Part shown: positions 54,850 to 62,811 of the stretch, piece by piece
Layout: each line of letters opens with the position of its first letter
Numbering within the stretch: position 1 is the stretch's first letter
Assembly: GCF_018614955.1 (NCBI RefSeq)
Contig: NZ_JAGGNV010000026.1
Coordinates: 150,039 to 214,038, forward strand
Reading direction: 5' to 3'
DNA: 64,000 nt
Source: Variovorax paradoxus
GTDB lineage: Bacteria > Pseudomonadota > Gammaproteobacteria > Burkholderiales > Burkholderiaceae_C
The notes under the pieces: model-generated
Databases searched by the model: none
Told to the model about the DNA's origin: nothing
The model's input: only the letters and a program-made list of their open reading frames with translations
Made by a program: the position numbers and the translations under genes

Positions 54850-56459
54850 TGCGCCTCCGCCTTGGTCAGCTCGCGCAGGCTTCGCCGCAAAATCTTGCCC
54901 ACGGGAGACTTCGGCAACTCCTTCAGCAGCGTGATGTGGCGCGGAATCTTGTAGGCGGCCAGGTTGACTCGGCAGTGCGCCTCGATTCCGTCGGGCGTGA
55001 GTTGCGGATCCCGCGCGACCACGAACAGGTGCGGAACCTCGCCGCGCCGATCGTCGGGCACGCCTATGCAGGCACATTCGCTGACCTCGTCCATCTTTGC
55101 CACCACGGCCTCGATCTCGTTCGGATAGACGTTGAAACCGCTCACCAGAATCATGTCCTTCTTGCGATCGACCATCCTCATCAAGCCGGTCTCGTCCATC
55201 GTCACGATATCGCCGGTGCGGAACCAGCCGTCAGGCGTGAATGCCCGGCGCGTCTCCTCCTCCCGTTGCCAGTAGCCGGCGAACACCTGCGGGCCCTTCA
55301 GCAGCAGTTCCCCCGGTTCGCCCAGAGGCACATCGCGGTCTTCGCCGTCGACCACGCGGGCGTCGGTCGACGGCACCGGGCGGCCGAGCGCCCCGTTCAT
55401 ACCCGGGGCGTTGAAGCACGCGCTCGGCGAGGTCTCGGTCAAACCATAGCCCTCGGTGATCGGTGGGCCACCCGCCGCTTCCCAACGTCGCGCCACCGAC
55501 TCATGGGTCGACGCACCCGCGCCCGAGACTGCACGCGTCTTCGAGAAGTCGACCTGCTTGAGCATCGGTGCGTCGACCAGCGCATTGAACAGGGTGTTGA
55601 TCCCGAGAATGGCTTCGAACGGCCCGGCCAGCAGCTCGCCGAACAGCTGCCGTGGATCGCGTGGGTCGGGCACGAGCCTGTTGTTGGCGCCCCGCCAGAT
55701 CGCGCTCAGGGCGCTCGCCAGGGGATAGATGTGATAAAGCGGAAGCGGTGTGATCAGCGACGTTCCGGGCTCGCGCAACTCGGCGGGCATCCACGCGGCG
55801 ATCTGCATGAGGCTGGCATAGACGCTGCGATGCGTCAGCATCGCGCCCTTGGAGACACCGGTCGTTCCACCCGTGTACTGCAAGAACGCGAGGTCGTTGG
55901 TCGATAGGGTCACTGGCTGGAGTGGCCGCTCGCGGCCCTGCGCAACGGCCGCAGCGATGGTCACCTGCGGGGCATCGGCTGTTTCCGCTTCGAATGCGCC
56001 CTTCACCGTGGTGCGGATCAGCACCTTCAGCGGCATGCCGGAGACGGCCTGCTCGACCGTTGGCAGCTGCACGTCCCCTGCGACAACGGCGCTGACGTCG
56101 GCATCACGCAGTTGCTGCTGCATCTCGCGAGCCGTGTACAAGGGATTGACGGGTACCACGACGAGGCCTGAACGCAAGGCCGCCGCAGCCGCGACAATGA
56201 ACGCCGGGCAATTGGGCGTGACGATCGCGACACGCTCGCCTGTAGAGAGCCCGCGCTCTTGCAGGAAGCTTGCCAATGCCGCGGAGAGTTCATCGACCTC
56301 CGCGAAGCTGTACTTCTCTGCCAGACAGGTGATGGCGATGCTGTCTGCGTGACGGGAGAACGCGTCGGAAAGCAGGCCTTGCAAGGTGGCATCGGCCGGC
56401 AACTCGATCTCGAAGGGTATGCCGGGCTCGTACGCTTTCTGCCAGGGTCGTGATATCAC
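54846..56459 (-). CDS. Long-chain fatty-acid-CoA ligase-like protein (FadD-like)
   Basis: The 537-residue ANL enzyme has the P-loop YTGGTTGVSKG, the YGLTETSP motif, GWFRTGDIV and SGFNVYPNEIE, and PKSPVGKILRR carrying the catalytic lysine. It would make an acyl-CoA from a fatty-acid-like substrate for the acyl-CoA dehydrogenase whose gene overlaps its stop. The start is a GTG with GGAG about 10 nt upstream. It follows a small conserved gene by 53 nt. Confidence 0.92.
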   Translation of the reverse strand: MISRPWQKAYEPGIPFEIELPADATLQGLLSDAFSRHADSIAITCLAEKYSFAEVDELSAALASFLQERGLSTGERVAIVTPNCPAFIVAAAAALRSGLVVVPVNPLYTAREMQQQLRDADVSAVVAGDVQLPTVEQAVSGMPLKVLIRTTVKGAFEAETADAPQVTIAAAVAQGRERPLQPVTLSTNDLAFLQYTGGTTGVSKGAMLTHRSVYASLMQIAAWMPAELREPGTSLITPLPLYHIYPLASALSAIWRGANNRLVPDPRDPRQLFGELLAGPFEAILGINTLFNALVDAPMLKQVDFSKTRAVSGAGASTHESVARRWEAAGGPPITEGYGLTETSPSACFNAPGMNGALGRPVPSTDARVVDGEDRDVPLGEPGELLLKGPQVFAGYWQREEETRRAFTPDGWFRTGDIVTMDETGLMRMVDRKKDMILVSGFNVYPNEIEAVVAKMDEVSECACIGVPDDRRGEVPHLFVVARDPQLTPDGIEAHCRVNLAAYKIPRHITLLKELPKSPVGKILRRSLRELTKAEAQ

Positions 56460-56512
56460 TTTTTATGTCTCCAGCGCATGTTGTTGAGGGCCGTTAGGCC
56501 GGGGGCCGTCTC

Positions 56513-56725
56513 TTACTGCAGCACAGCAGTGATCTCCGGCGGCGCGTAAACCCGACCGACCGTTGCCCGGGCGAAGAGATAGTTGCTGCGGGCAAGCTCG
56601 CTCAACTCGTCCATGACGACATGACCGCTCGCGTCACACGGGCAGGTGAACTGCTTCTCTTCGTGAGAAAGCGATCGGAAGCGCAGGTGGTAGGCGGCAG
56701 CCGGCTGGGTGGCTCCAGTGGTCAC
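56513..56725 (-). CDS. Small conserved hypothetical protein
   Basis: The 70-residue protein reads YHLRFRSLSHEEKQFTCPCD, then GHVVMDELSELARSNYLFARATVGRVYAPPEI. I recall many Burkholderiales small proteins with this pattern (F-PCDxxGHVDxDxLSxxARxNYLYARAxVGRE), so it is probably conserved, with unknown function. Its start overlaps the DsbA-like gene (ATGA), so the two are translated together. Cys28 and Cys30 form a CPC pair that may bind metal or be redox active. Confidence 0.75.
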   Translation of the reverse strand: MTTGATQPAAAYHLRFRSLSHEEKQFTCPCDASGHVVMDELSELARSNYLFARATVGRVYAPPEITAVLQ

Positions 56726-57339
56726 GACGACCTCCTCACGATCTCTTGCTCGACGTCGGCCAGCTTGTCCTTGCCGAAGAAAAGTTCATCCCCGACGAGG
56801 AAGCTCGGAGAACCGAAAGCGCCGGCGTTGAATGCATCTTGCGTGTTCGCGAGCAGACGCTCCTTGACTTCGGGTGTCTGCGAACGGGCGATGAGCTTGT
56901 CGCTGGCGAGCCCCGCATCATTGAGCGCTTGCACGATGGTGGCGGGGTCATCCATCTTCAGGCCCTGTTCCCACATATGCCGATAGACCGACCGGACGTA
57001 GTGCTCGAAGCAGCCTTCGAGTTGCGCGGCAACCGCACCGCGCATGATCTGCAGCGTGTTCACCGGCCAGTGCGGGTTGTGCCTGAAGCTCGTGATGTCG
57101 TGCCTGCGCACGAATCGCTCTGTCTCCAGGCGGTCGTACTCGGGCTTGTTCTTGATTCCCGCAAAAGCTTCAGCGGGAGACCGGTTGCCGGTCAACTTGA
57201 AAAGTCCTCCCAGGAGGATGGGTACGTACTCGAACTTCGTGCCTGTGCGCGCCTCGATCTGTGGAATGACCACGTGCGACAGGTAGGCGTTGGGGCTGCC
57301 GAAGTCGAAGAAGAACTTGGGTTGATGCAGAACTGTCAT
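56722..57339 (-). CDS. 2-hydroxychromene-2-carboxylate isomerase-like protein (DsbA superfamily)
   Basis: The 205-residue protein has a thioredoxin-like start, FFFDFGSPNAYLSHVVIPQ, in which a Ser replaces the redox cysteines of DsbA, as in the kappa-class GST/HCCA isomerases. FGSPSFLVGDELFFGKDKL is the cis-proline region and the C-terminal family mark. These enzymes use glutathione to isomerise ring-fission products of aromatic pathways. It is coupled to the small protein gene and lies 29 nt after an SDR gene. Confidence 0.88.
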   Translation of the reverse strand: MTVLHQPKFFFDFGSPNAYLSHVVIPQIEARTGTKFEYVPILLGGLFKLTGNRSPAEAFAGIKNKPEYDRLETERFVRRHDITSFRHNPHWPVNTLQIMRGAVAAQLEGCFEHYVRSVYRHMWEQGLKMDDPATIVQALNDAGLASDKLIARSQTPEVKERLLANTQDAFNAGAFGSPSFLVGDELFFGKDKLADVEQEIVRRSS

Positions 57340-57368
57340 GGCGTGTCGTCTCCTGATCCAATCGCTCT

Positions 57369-58097
57369 TCAGAACCTTTCCATCCAGGGCCTCAAGTCCA
57401 ACTCGTGCGTCCAGGCATCGCGTGACTGCCGATGCAGGTTCCAGTAGGCGTCCGCGATCGAGCTGGGCTGCACGATTCCATCCTGGTGCTTCATCGCATA
57501 CCGCTCCGGAAAGTTGTCGCGAATGAACGCCGTATCGATGGCTGCGTCGACGACTGGGTGCGCGACGTGGATGCCCTTGGGGCCCAGCTCCCGGGCCATG
57601 CTCTGCGCCAGAGCGCGCAGCGCATGCTTGGCGCCGGCGAATGCGGCAAAACCATCGCTCCCGCGTAAGCTAGCCGTGGCACCGGTGAAGATGATGGTGC
57701 CGCGGCCTCGCGGCAGCATGACCTTGGCCGCTTCGCGCCCCATCAGGAAGCCACCCAGGCAAGCCATCTCCCATACCTTCGTGTAGACGCGTGTTGTGGT
57801 CTCGGTGATGCTGAAGCGCACATTGGCGCCGATGTTGAAAACTGCTACCTCTATGGGCGCGATTTCTTTCTCGATCTGCTGCACCAGCGAGACCATGTCT
57901 TCTTCCTTGCGAGCGTCGGAGCCGAATCCGTGCGCTTCGCCGCCCTCGGCCCTGATCTGGCCGACCAGGGGCTGGAGCTTGTCGATTGTGCGGCGGGTCA
58001 CGCACGCGACATAGCCTTCCTTCGCAAATCGTCTGGCAATGGCGCCCCCTGTGGCGTCACCGGCCCCTACCACGAGAATTGCCTTCCTGGCTGTCAT
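57369..58097 (-). CDS. SDR family protein with Phe in place of the catalytic Tyr
   Basis: The 242-residue protein has the Rossmann turn GAGDATGGAIARR, the central FNIGANVRF and a serine-containing strand (IIFTGATASLRG). The residue pattern that follows is FAAFAGAK, so the expected Tyr-x3-Lys reads Phe-x3-Lys. This is either a naturally different subfamily or a protein without normal dehydrogenase chemistry. It heads the long minus-strand operon, and a palindrome lies 74 nt upstream of its start. Confidence 0.82.
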   Translation of the reverse strand: MTARKAILVVGAGDATGGAIARRFAKEGYVACVTRRTIDKLQPLVGQIRAEGGEAHGFGSDARKEEDMVSLVQQIEKEIAPIEVAVFNIGANVRFSITETTTRVYTKVWEMACLGGFLMGREAAKVMLPRGRGTIIFTGATASLRGSDGFAAFAGAKHALRALAQSMARELGPKGIHVAHPVVDAAIDTAFIRDNFPERYAMKHQDGIVQPSSIADAYWNLHRQSRDAWTHELDLRPWMERF

Positions 58098-58171
58098 GTG
58101 TCTTGCTCCTTAGTAATGGATGAATAAAGGTACTTCAGCGGGAAGTAGTGGGCCGTTTAATAGAGAAAGAG

Positions 58172-58181
58172 AACGATCGTT
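58172..58181. promoter_or_regulatory. Palindrome AACGATCGTT before the SDR operon, candidate operator
   Basis: A perfect 10-bp palindrome lies 75-84 nt upstream of the SDR start, followed by TTAG. A second symmetric site with the same CGTTTAG core is near the divergent TetR gene at 58565. The pair suits control of the long operon by that TetR protein. Confidence 0.45.
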
Positions 58182-58393
58182 TAGTTAACGAAGGTTAGGC
58201 CACCATCGATCGTCCTGTCAACGCCGATCTGAGGCAGAGCTGGAACTTGCGCGACAGGGCCACCGCGGTCTTGGGCCACGCAGATCTTCGGCAGTGGGCA
58301 AAGTCTTCGTGCAACTGATGCAAGCGAGGGGAGGACCCCTGTCCGGGCTAGATGTACACGGAGTTCCAGGAATGCAGCAGCACAGCGCGCCGA

Positions 58394-58510
58394 GGCTTGC
58401 GCCTTCCAAGGAGGCGCTGAACGCCTCTCTCGCGCCCGGCTCAACGAGCATGCGCCTGAAGCCCGCACCTTCGTCGGCCATCTGCTGCGTCACTGCTGCG
58501 TGCTGTCGCC
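58394..58510 (-). pseudogene. Possible C-terminal scrap of an enoyl-CoA hydratase gene
   Basis: Within the 535-nt gap between SDR and TetR genes, the minus strand reads QQMADEGAGFRRMLVEPGAR and then EAFSAS. This resembles the C-terminal helices of crotonases (EGxxFxxxLxSPEAxEAFxAF). No fold core or start is present, and the reading then loses meaning. The rest of the gap shows nothing else apart from the two palindromes. Confidence 0.3.
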
Positions 58511-58564
58511 TTCGGCGTGGCCGCGTCGCTCACGCTAAGGCGGGATCCCCGATGCCATAACGGA

Positions 58565-58577
58565 CGTTTAGCAAACG
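58565..58577. promoter_or_regulatory. Palindrome CGTTT-AGC-AAACG at the TetR promoter, candidate operator
   Basis: CGTTT and AAACG form a 5+5 inverted repeat with a 3-nt centre. TATGAT at 58588-58593 resembles a -10 box directly downstream, so the palindrome would cover the -35 region of the TetR gene. It shares the CGTTTAG core with the site at 58172-58184. Confidence 0.45.
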
Positions 58578-58632
58578 CACGGAATGTTATGATGTCCTCA
58601 CTGTCAACACGAATTTGTGAAGATCTACATTT

Positions 58633-59223
58633 ATGCGCTATCCCAGTACGCACAAAGAGGAGACCCGCAAGAAGCTCCTGACGAGCGCCCGGGCCATCGC
58701 GAAGAAGGGTGGGTTCGGCACGACCGGCGTCGACGAGCTGATGGCGAGCATCGGCCTGACCGGCGGCGCGTTCTACGGCCATTACCCAAGCAAGGAAGCG
58801 TTGTTCGCCGAGCTTCTCGAGCACGAAATCTCGAACAGCACCGACATGCTGGCGGGCGATGAGAACTCTCCGCCCGACCACGTCGCGAAGCGGTTGCGCA
58901 GCTACTTGAGTTCGTATCACGCGCTTCACCCGGAAACGGGATGCGTGCTGCCTGCGTTAGGGCCAGAGATTGCAAGGGCCGGACCCGAGGTGCGCGCGGC
59001 AGTCGAGCAGGGCCTGAAGCGCATGCAGAAGAGCTGGAGCTCCCGAATTGGCGACCCGGATGCAGCGTGGGCGCTGATTGCCCAATGCGTGGGCGCATTG
59101 GTCCTGTCGCGTATCGTCGATTCCGAGCGCACTCGCAAGGAAATCCTGGCTTCCAGCCGCCGCTTCATCGACCAGACTCACGCGCTGGATGAAGCGTCAG
59201 CGCGGCCGTCCAAAGCATCCTGA
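58633..59223 (+). CDS. TetR family regulator divergent from the SDR operon
   Basis: The 196-residue protein has the helix-turn-helix GVDELMASIGLTGGAFYGHYPSK and the ligand-domain segment ETGCVLPALGPEIARAGPEVR, typical of the same TetR group as QacR/AcrR-like repressors with FYGHF-type recognition helices. It is divergent from the 58.1-47.4 kb operon and has palindromes on both sides of the gap, so it is the best candidate to repress that operon. It is followed by a MarR-like frame in the same direction. Confidence 0.9.
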   Translation: MRYPSTHKEETRKKLLTSARAIAKKGGFGTTGVDELMASIGLTGGAFYGHYPSKEALFAELLEHEISNSTDMLAGDENSPPDHVAKRLRSYLSSYHALHPETGCVLPALGPEIARAGPEVRAAVEQGLKRMQKSWSSRIGDPDAAWALIAQCVGALVLSRIVDSERTRKEILASSRRFIDQTHALDEASARPSKAS

Positions 59224-59285
59224 TTGCCGTCGGCTGACATCGAGTCAGTCGCCTGCTCGTCAATCTTTTTGTTGAAGGGCGGTTT

Positions 59286-60512
59286 GTGAACAGTCATCTG
59301 AACTGCACCAACAACAGACTGCATCAGTTGGTGCGCGTCATGAGCCGCCACTACGACGCCGAACTCCGCAAGGCGGGCCTTCGAACGACACAGTTCTGGC
59401 TATTGACCGAAGTTCTGGAGCAGGGGCCGGTGCGTCCCTGCGACTTGGCCAAAGCCCTGGCGCTTGATCCTTCGACGCTGACGCGCAATCTCAGGCCGCT
59501 GCTTGCCAGCGGTTGGTTGAAATTGGCAGCTGGAGCTGACGGGCGAACCCGAAGCGTTTGCATCACAAGCTCCGGCCGAAGCAAGTGCGCGGAAGGCCTG
59601 CGTCACTGGATGACGGCGCAGACCCGGGCTCATGAGCTGCTCGGACGTCAAAACGTACTGAAGCTGCATTCACTTGTCGAAGACAGCACGAAGGTCGCCT
59701 TATTTTCAGAGGGAGGGGGCGTCTTGGTCAAGGATGTGGTGCAACTCGGAGGTGTTGACGTGCTTTGCTCTCCCTCATCGCTTCTGAGCGCCCTGTCCGT
59801 CGCTATTGCGTGCGTTAATCTGGGCAGCGCGCTGTGGCTCGCCTCCGAAGGCGCGCCCATGATCGGCTACGTCATGTTGGCCTTAACAGGCGTGGTGTGT
59901 CTGGCCCGCTTCTCCTCAACTTCTATTGCGCCGCGAAGTTTCGCCTCCCTGCCATCGCGCCAGCTTCACTGCGATTTCAACAAAGGCAAACATCATGGCT
60001 ACTACCGACGACTCTTGGGTTCTCATCACTGGAGCGTCCAGCGGTTTTGGCGAAGAGTTCGCAAGGCAATATGCGGCAAAGGGGCACGCGCTGGTTCTGG
60101 TTGCACGCCGGATCGAGCGGTTGCAAGCATTGGCCGAGTCGTTGCAGCGGAAGTACGGCGTCAAAGTCATCGTGAAGCAGGTCGATCTGTCGAACGTGGC
60201 CGCTGTCACCGAGTTGCACGCACGCCTTCGAAAGAGCGGAGTCGCAGTCGAGATCCTGATCAACAACGCTGGTCATGGCTTGCAGGGGCCGTTCCTGGAT
60301 ACGCCGATGGACGGGGCTTTGGATATGGTGCAGTTGGACATCGCGAGCCTTACCGTCATGACCAGCCTCTTCGGTCAGGACATGCGCGAGCGAGGTCGCG
60401 GAAAGATACTTCTCGTCGCCAGTCTGCTGGCTCATTACGGTGTGGAGAACATGGCAGTGTATGGCGCAGCCAAAGCCTATGTCCTGCGCCTTGGCGATGC
60501 GTTGCACCGTGA
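59286..60512 (+). CDS. MarR-like regulator frame that runs on into the next gene
   Basis: Residues 1-about 137 form a MarR-type regulator: LHQLVRVMSRHYDAELRKAG, then VRPCDLAKALALDPSTLTRNL as the recognition helix and the wing RTRSVCITSSG. Normal MarR proteins end near LLGRQNVLKLHSLVED. Here the frame stays open: residues 166-208 look like two membrane helices (LLSALSVAIACVNLGSALWL and IGYVMLALTGVVCLARF), and from residue 237 the frame overlaps the SDR gene in another phase and becomes meaningless. The true C-terminus was probably lost by a mutation that removed the stop. The start is GTG with AAGGG upstream. Confidence 0.6.
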   Translation: MNSHLNCTNNRLHQLVRVMSRHYDAELRKAGLRTTQFWLLTEVLEQGPVRPCDLAKALALDPSTLTRNLRPLLASGWLKLAAGADGRTRSVCITSSGRSKCAEGLRHWMTAQTRAHELLGRQNVLKLHSLVEDSTKVALFSEGGGVLVKDVVQLGGVDVLCSPSSLLSALSVAIACVNLGSALWLASEGAPMIGYVMLALTGVVCLARFSSTSIAPRSFASLPSRQLHCDFNKGKHHGYYRRLLGSHHWSVQRFWRRVRKAICGKGARAGSGCTPDRAVASIGRVVAAEVRRQSHREAGRSVERGRCHRVARTPSKERSRSRDPDQQRWSWLAGAVPGYADGRGFGYGAVGHREPYRHDQPLRSGHARARSRKDTSRRQSAGSLRCGEHGSVWRSQSLCPAPWRCVAP

Positions 60513-60780
60513 ACTCAAACGCGATGGTGTGACTGTGACTTCGCTCTGCCCGGGCATGTCGGACACAGGATTCGCACAGGCTGCGAAGCAGAAGGTTACG
60601 TTTGCGCTGAAGCTTCTGATGATGAAGCCGGAACCGGTGGTGCGGGCAGGGATTCGTGCGCTACATGCTGGTCGTATCAGTGTTGTTCCAGGCTGGAGCA
60701 ACAAGGCCGCGGTGGCCATGGTGTGGGCAACACCGAGATGGCTGCACCAAGCTGTCTTTGCGCGCATCATGAACGGCTGA
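59995..60780 (+). CDS. SDR family oxidoreductase
   Basis: The 261-residue dehydrogenase has the cofactor turn TGASSGFGEEFA, the NAG motif (LINNAGHGLQG), the catalytic Ser region (LLVASLLAHYG) and Tyr-x3-Lys (VYGAAKAYV), so it is complete. The C-terminal part has extra hydrophobic residues, as in SDRs of the 11-beta-hydroxysteroid dehydrogenase-like (DltE) group. The ATG at 59995 follows AAAGG. The substrate is unknown. The gene lies inside the run-on part of the MarR frame but in another phase. Confidence 0.9.
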   Translation: MATTDDSWVLITGASSGFGEEFARQYAAKGHALVLVARRIERLQALAESLQRKYGVKVIVKQVDLSNVAAVTELHARLRKSGVAVEILINNAGHGLQGPFLDTPMDGALDMVQLDIASLTVMTSLFGQDMRERGRGKILLVASLLAHYGVENMAVYGAAKAYVLRLGDALHRELKRDGVTVTSLCPGMSDTGFAQAAKQKVTFALKLLMMKPEPVVRAGIRALHAGRISVVPGWSNKAAVAMVWATPRWLHQAVFARIMNG

Positions 60781-60792
60781 TCCATGTCTCGT

Positions 60793-62811
60793 CTACTCGG
60801 GAAGAAAGCCGACGCGCGGCTCCATGCGCGCGCGCTCGACGGTACGCTGCACATCCTCGTCGAGCATGAAGCCGCTCTCCCGCAAATTGTCTGCCGCCGC
60901 CTTGACCCGGTGCACGTATTCCGTGCGCGTCCGATAGCGCTCTGCGATGGATGGGCGGGGGTCGCGCCGCGCGGTGCGCTCGGCGGCATCCTTGGCGAAA
61001 GGAATGGAAATCCCATTCAGTCCGCAGAGATCGTTCTCGGCGAAGCCCGCCTTTCGCAGGTTCCAACCGCTGTACGTTGCCAGGGGAACTTCCACGTCGG
61101 GCAGGCGCACGCCGTCCATGTCATGCCCATCCGCATCGGTGCGTGGCAACAGCGCACGGTAACGGCGGGCTGGATCGGCGCGCCATGGTGGACCCGACGC
61201 CTCGACGACCGACAGCTCGTTCAGCACCTCGGGAAAGCGAATGCCCAACGCAGACAGGTCGGGAAAGCCCATGGCGGCGCGATCGAGTGGCGCCAGGCCC
61301 TGCCCTGCGGCAGGGTAGCGGCTCGCCGGTGGCGGCGTGCGGTCCCGGGCCCATTCGACAAGACGTGCCATGGCCGCCCGTATCAACGGGCCCTGAACCG
61401 AGGGGTTGTTGGGATGCTGGCAGATGCCGGCCACGGGCTGGCTGGCCGGGCCATGCTGCGTGCTCGCGATCAGGTAGGCCCGCACGCCGCTTGGCAGGGG
61501 CAATGCGCCGCCGTCGCCTTGGGTCGTGACGAGAGACGCGCGCGCCTGCCAGAACTCCAGGTTGCTGTCCAGATGCATCAGCCTGGGGCAGGTATCGTCG
61601 CGCTCGCAGCGCGCAAAGATCCCGTCGGCCGCACCGCTGACCGGGTCCGTGCTCGTCGCATAGCTGAACGGGAACTGGTCTCCCGGATACAGGTGATCCT
61701 CATGCTGGCGCGAATAGCGCCCCGGCTGCGCAAAGCGCGCATTCACGAAGCTCTTCCGCGATCCGGCGATCAGCGGCATCGCTGCATCGAAGACGCGGCC
61801 GCCGTCCGAGGCTGCATTGAATCCCAGCCACACGAAGTCGCGCAGGAAGCGGCCGGATTGCGAGATGCCCATGAGCACGCTGACCGAGGGACGCAGGTCT
61901 GCCATGGGATTGGCTTGCCCGGCCGCGTCGGGCCGGCCCGACTTGAGAAAAGCCGCGACGTCGCGCATGGCGGCAAACCCCAGACCCATGACCTTCGGAT
62001 CGCGCGCCGTGTACTCGAATTCATAGATGGCGCCGGCATCGAATCCGGGCGCACGTGTGATCTCGATGCGGCGGGGGTCGAGGAAACGCCAGGCCGTCGA
62101 TGGCAGCGTGGCGGCGGGCGTACCCGGGCGCGCACGAACGCTCAATCGTGCGTCATCCGGGTTCGAGGAATTGGCCGGGTATGTGAGGGCGCCGATGTTC
62201 TTCGATTCGGCGTTGTCGAACACGAACTCCTCGAGGCTCCGGCCCGTGATCGCTTGCCCGTGCGCCGTTGCAATCGGCAGGTCCGTTCCCACCGTCTGCC
62301 CACCCTTGCCCAGCGGCACGTCGCCCTGCCATCCAATCCAGGCCAGCGTGTGTCCTTGTCGCATCGCCCAGCCATTGCCGGCATCTGCGGAGTTGTCCAG
62401 CTGATTGCCTCCATCGGACAGGCGGCTCAAGGCAAGCTTGTTGCCCCGGTTGGGGATGTCGACGATCAAGACACGCGATGCGCGCGCGGCCTCTGTCGGG
62501 CGCAGTATCACGACGTCCGTGCGAAACCGCACGAGGCCGTCGGCGTCGGCTGCGCTTGCCAGGTCCACGATGGCCTTGTTGGCAGGGTGACGCGCATCGA
62601 CGCGCACCGTCGCGATGCCGGCAAGAAGCTCATAGCTCCCGCTTTCGCCGAAGCGCTGGCCGCCGAATGCAGGCCTGCGAGTTCCGACATCCAGTCGCTC
62701 GACGACGGCAGCGCGCCCCGACGCTGGCGGCGATTGGTTCGAGGTCGAGCATGCGGTCAAGCTCAGTACACATGCCACGATCCAGAGCGATCTTTTCAGA
62801 GTGGTCTTCAT
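60793..62811 (-). CDS. Large alpha/beta hydrolase-domain lipoprotein
   Basis: The 672-residue protein starts with a lipoprotein signal (MKTTLKRSLWIVACVLSLTAC, lipobox L-T-A-Cys21), so it is probably anchored in the outer membrane. The body belongs to the alpha/beta hydrolase domain-containing family whose nucleophile region reads LMGISQSGRFLRDF, with the active-site Ser in SQS. Family members are poorly characterised; some act on esters or amides of bulky substrates. The ATG at 62811 is the one that creates the lipoprotein signal. It converges on the SDR gene, 12 nt apart. Confidence 0.85.
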   Translation of the reverse strand: MKTTLKRSLWIVACVLSLTACSTSNQSPPASGRAAVVERLDVGTRRPAFGGQRFGESGSYELLAGIATVRVDARHPANKAIVDLASAADADGLVRFRTDVVILRPTEAARASRVLIVDIPNRGNKLALSRLSDGGNQLDNSADAGNGWAMRQGHTLAWIGWQGDVPLGKGGQTVGTDLPIATAHGQAITGRSLEEFVFDNAESKNIGALTYPANSSNPDDARLSVRARPGTPAATLPSTAWRFLDPRRIEITRAPGFDAGAIYEFEYTARDPKVMGLGFAAMRDVAAFLKSGRPDAAGQANPMADLRPSVSVLMGISQSGRFLRDFVWLGFNAASDGGRVFDAAMPLIAGSRKSFVNARFAQPGRYSRQHEDHLYPGDQFPFSYATSTDPVSGAADGIFARCERDDTCPRLMHLDSNLEFWQARASLVTTQGDGGALPLPSGVRAYLIASTQHGPASQPVAGICQHPNNPSVQGPLIRAAMARLVEWARDRTPPPASRYPAAGQGLAPLDRAAMGFPDLSALGIRFPEVLNELSVVEASGPPWRADPARRYRALLPRTDADGHDMDGVRLPDVEVPLATYSGWNLRKAGFAENDLCGLNGISIPFAKDAAERTARRDPRPSIAERYRTRTEYVHRVKAAADNLRESGFMLDEDVQRTVERARMEPRVGFLPE

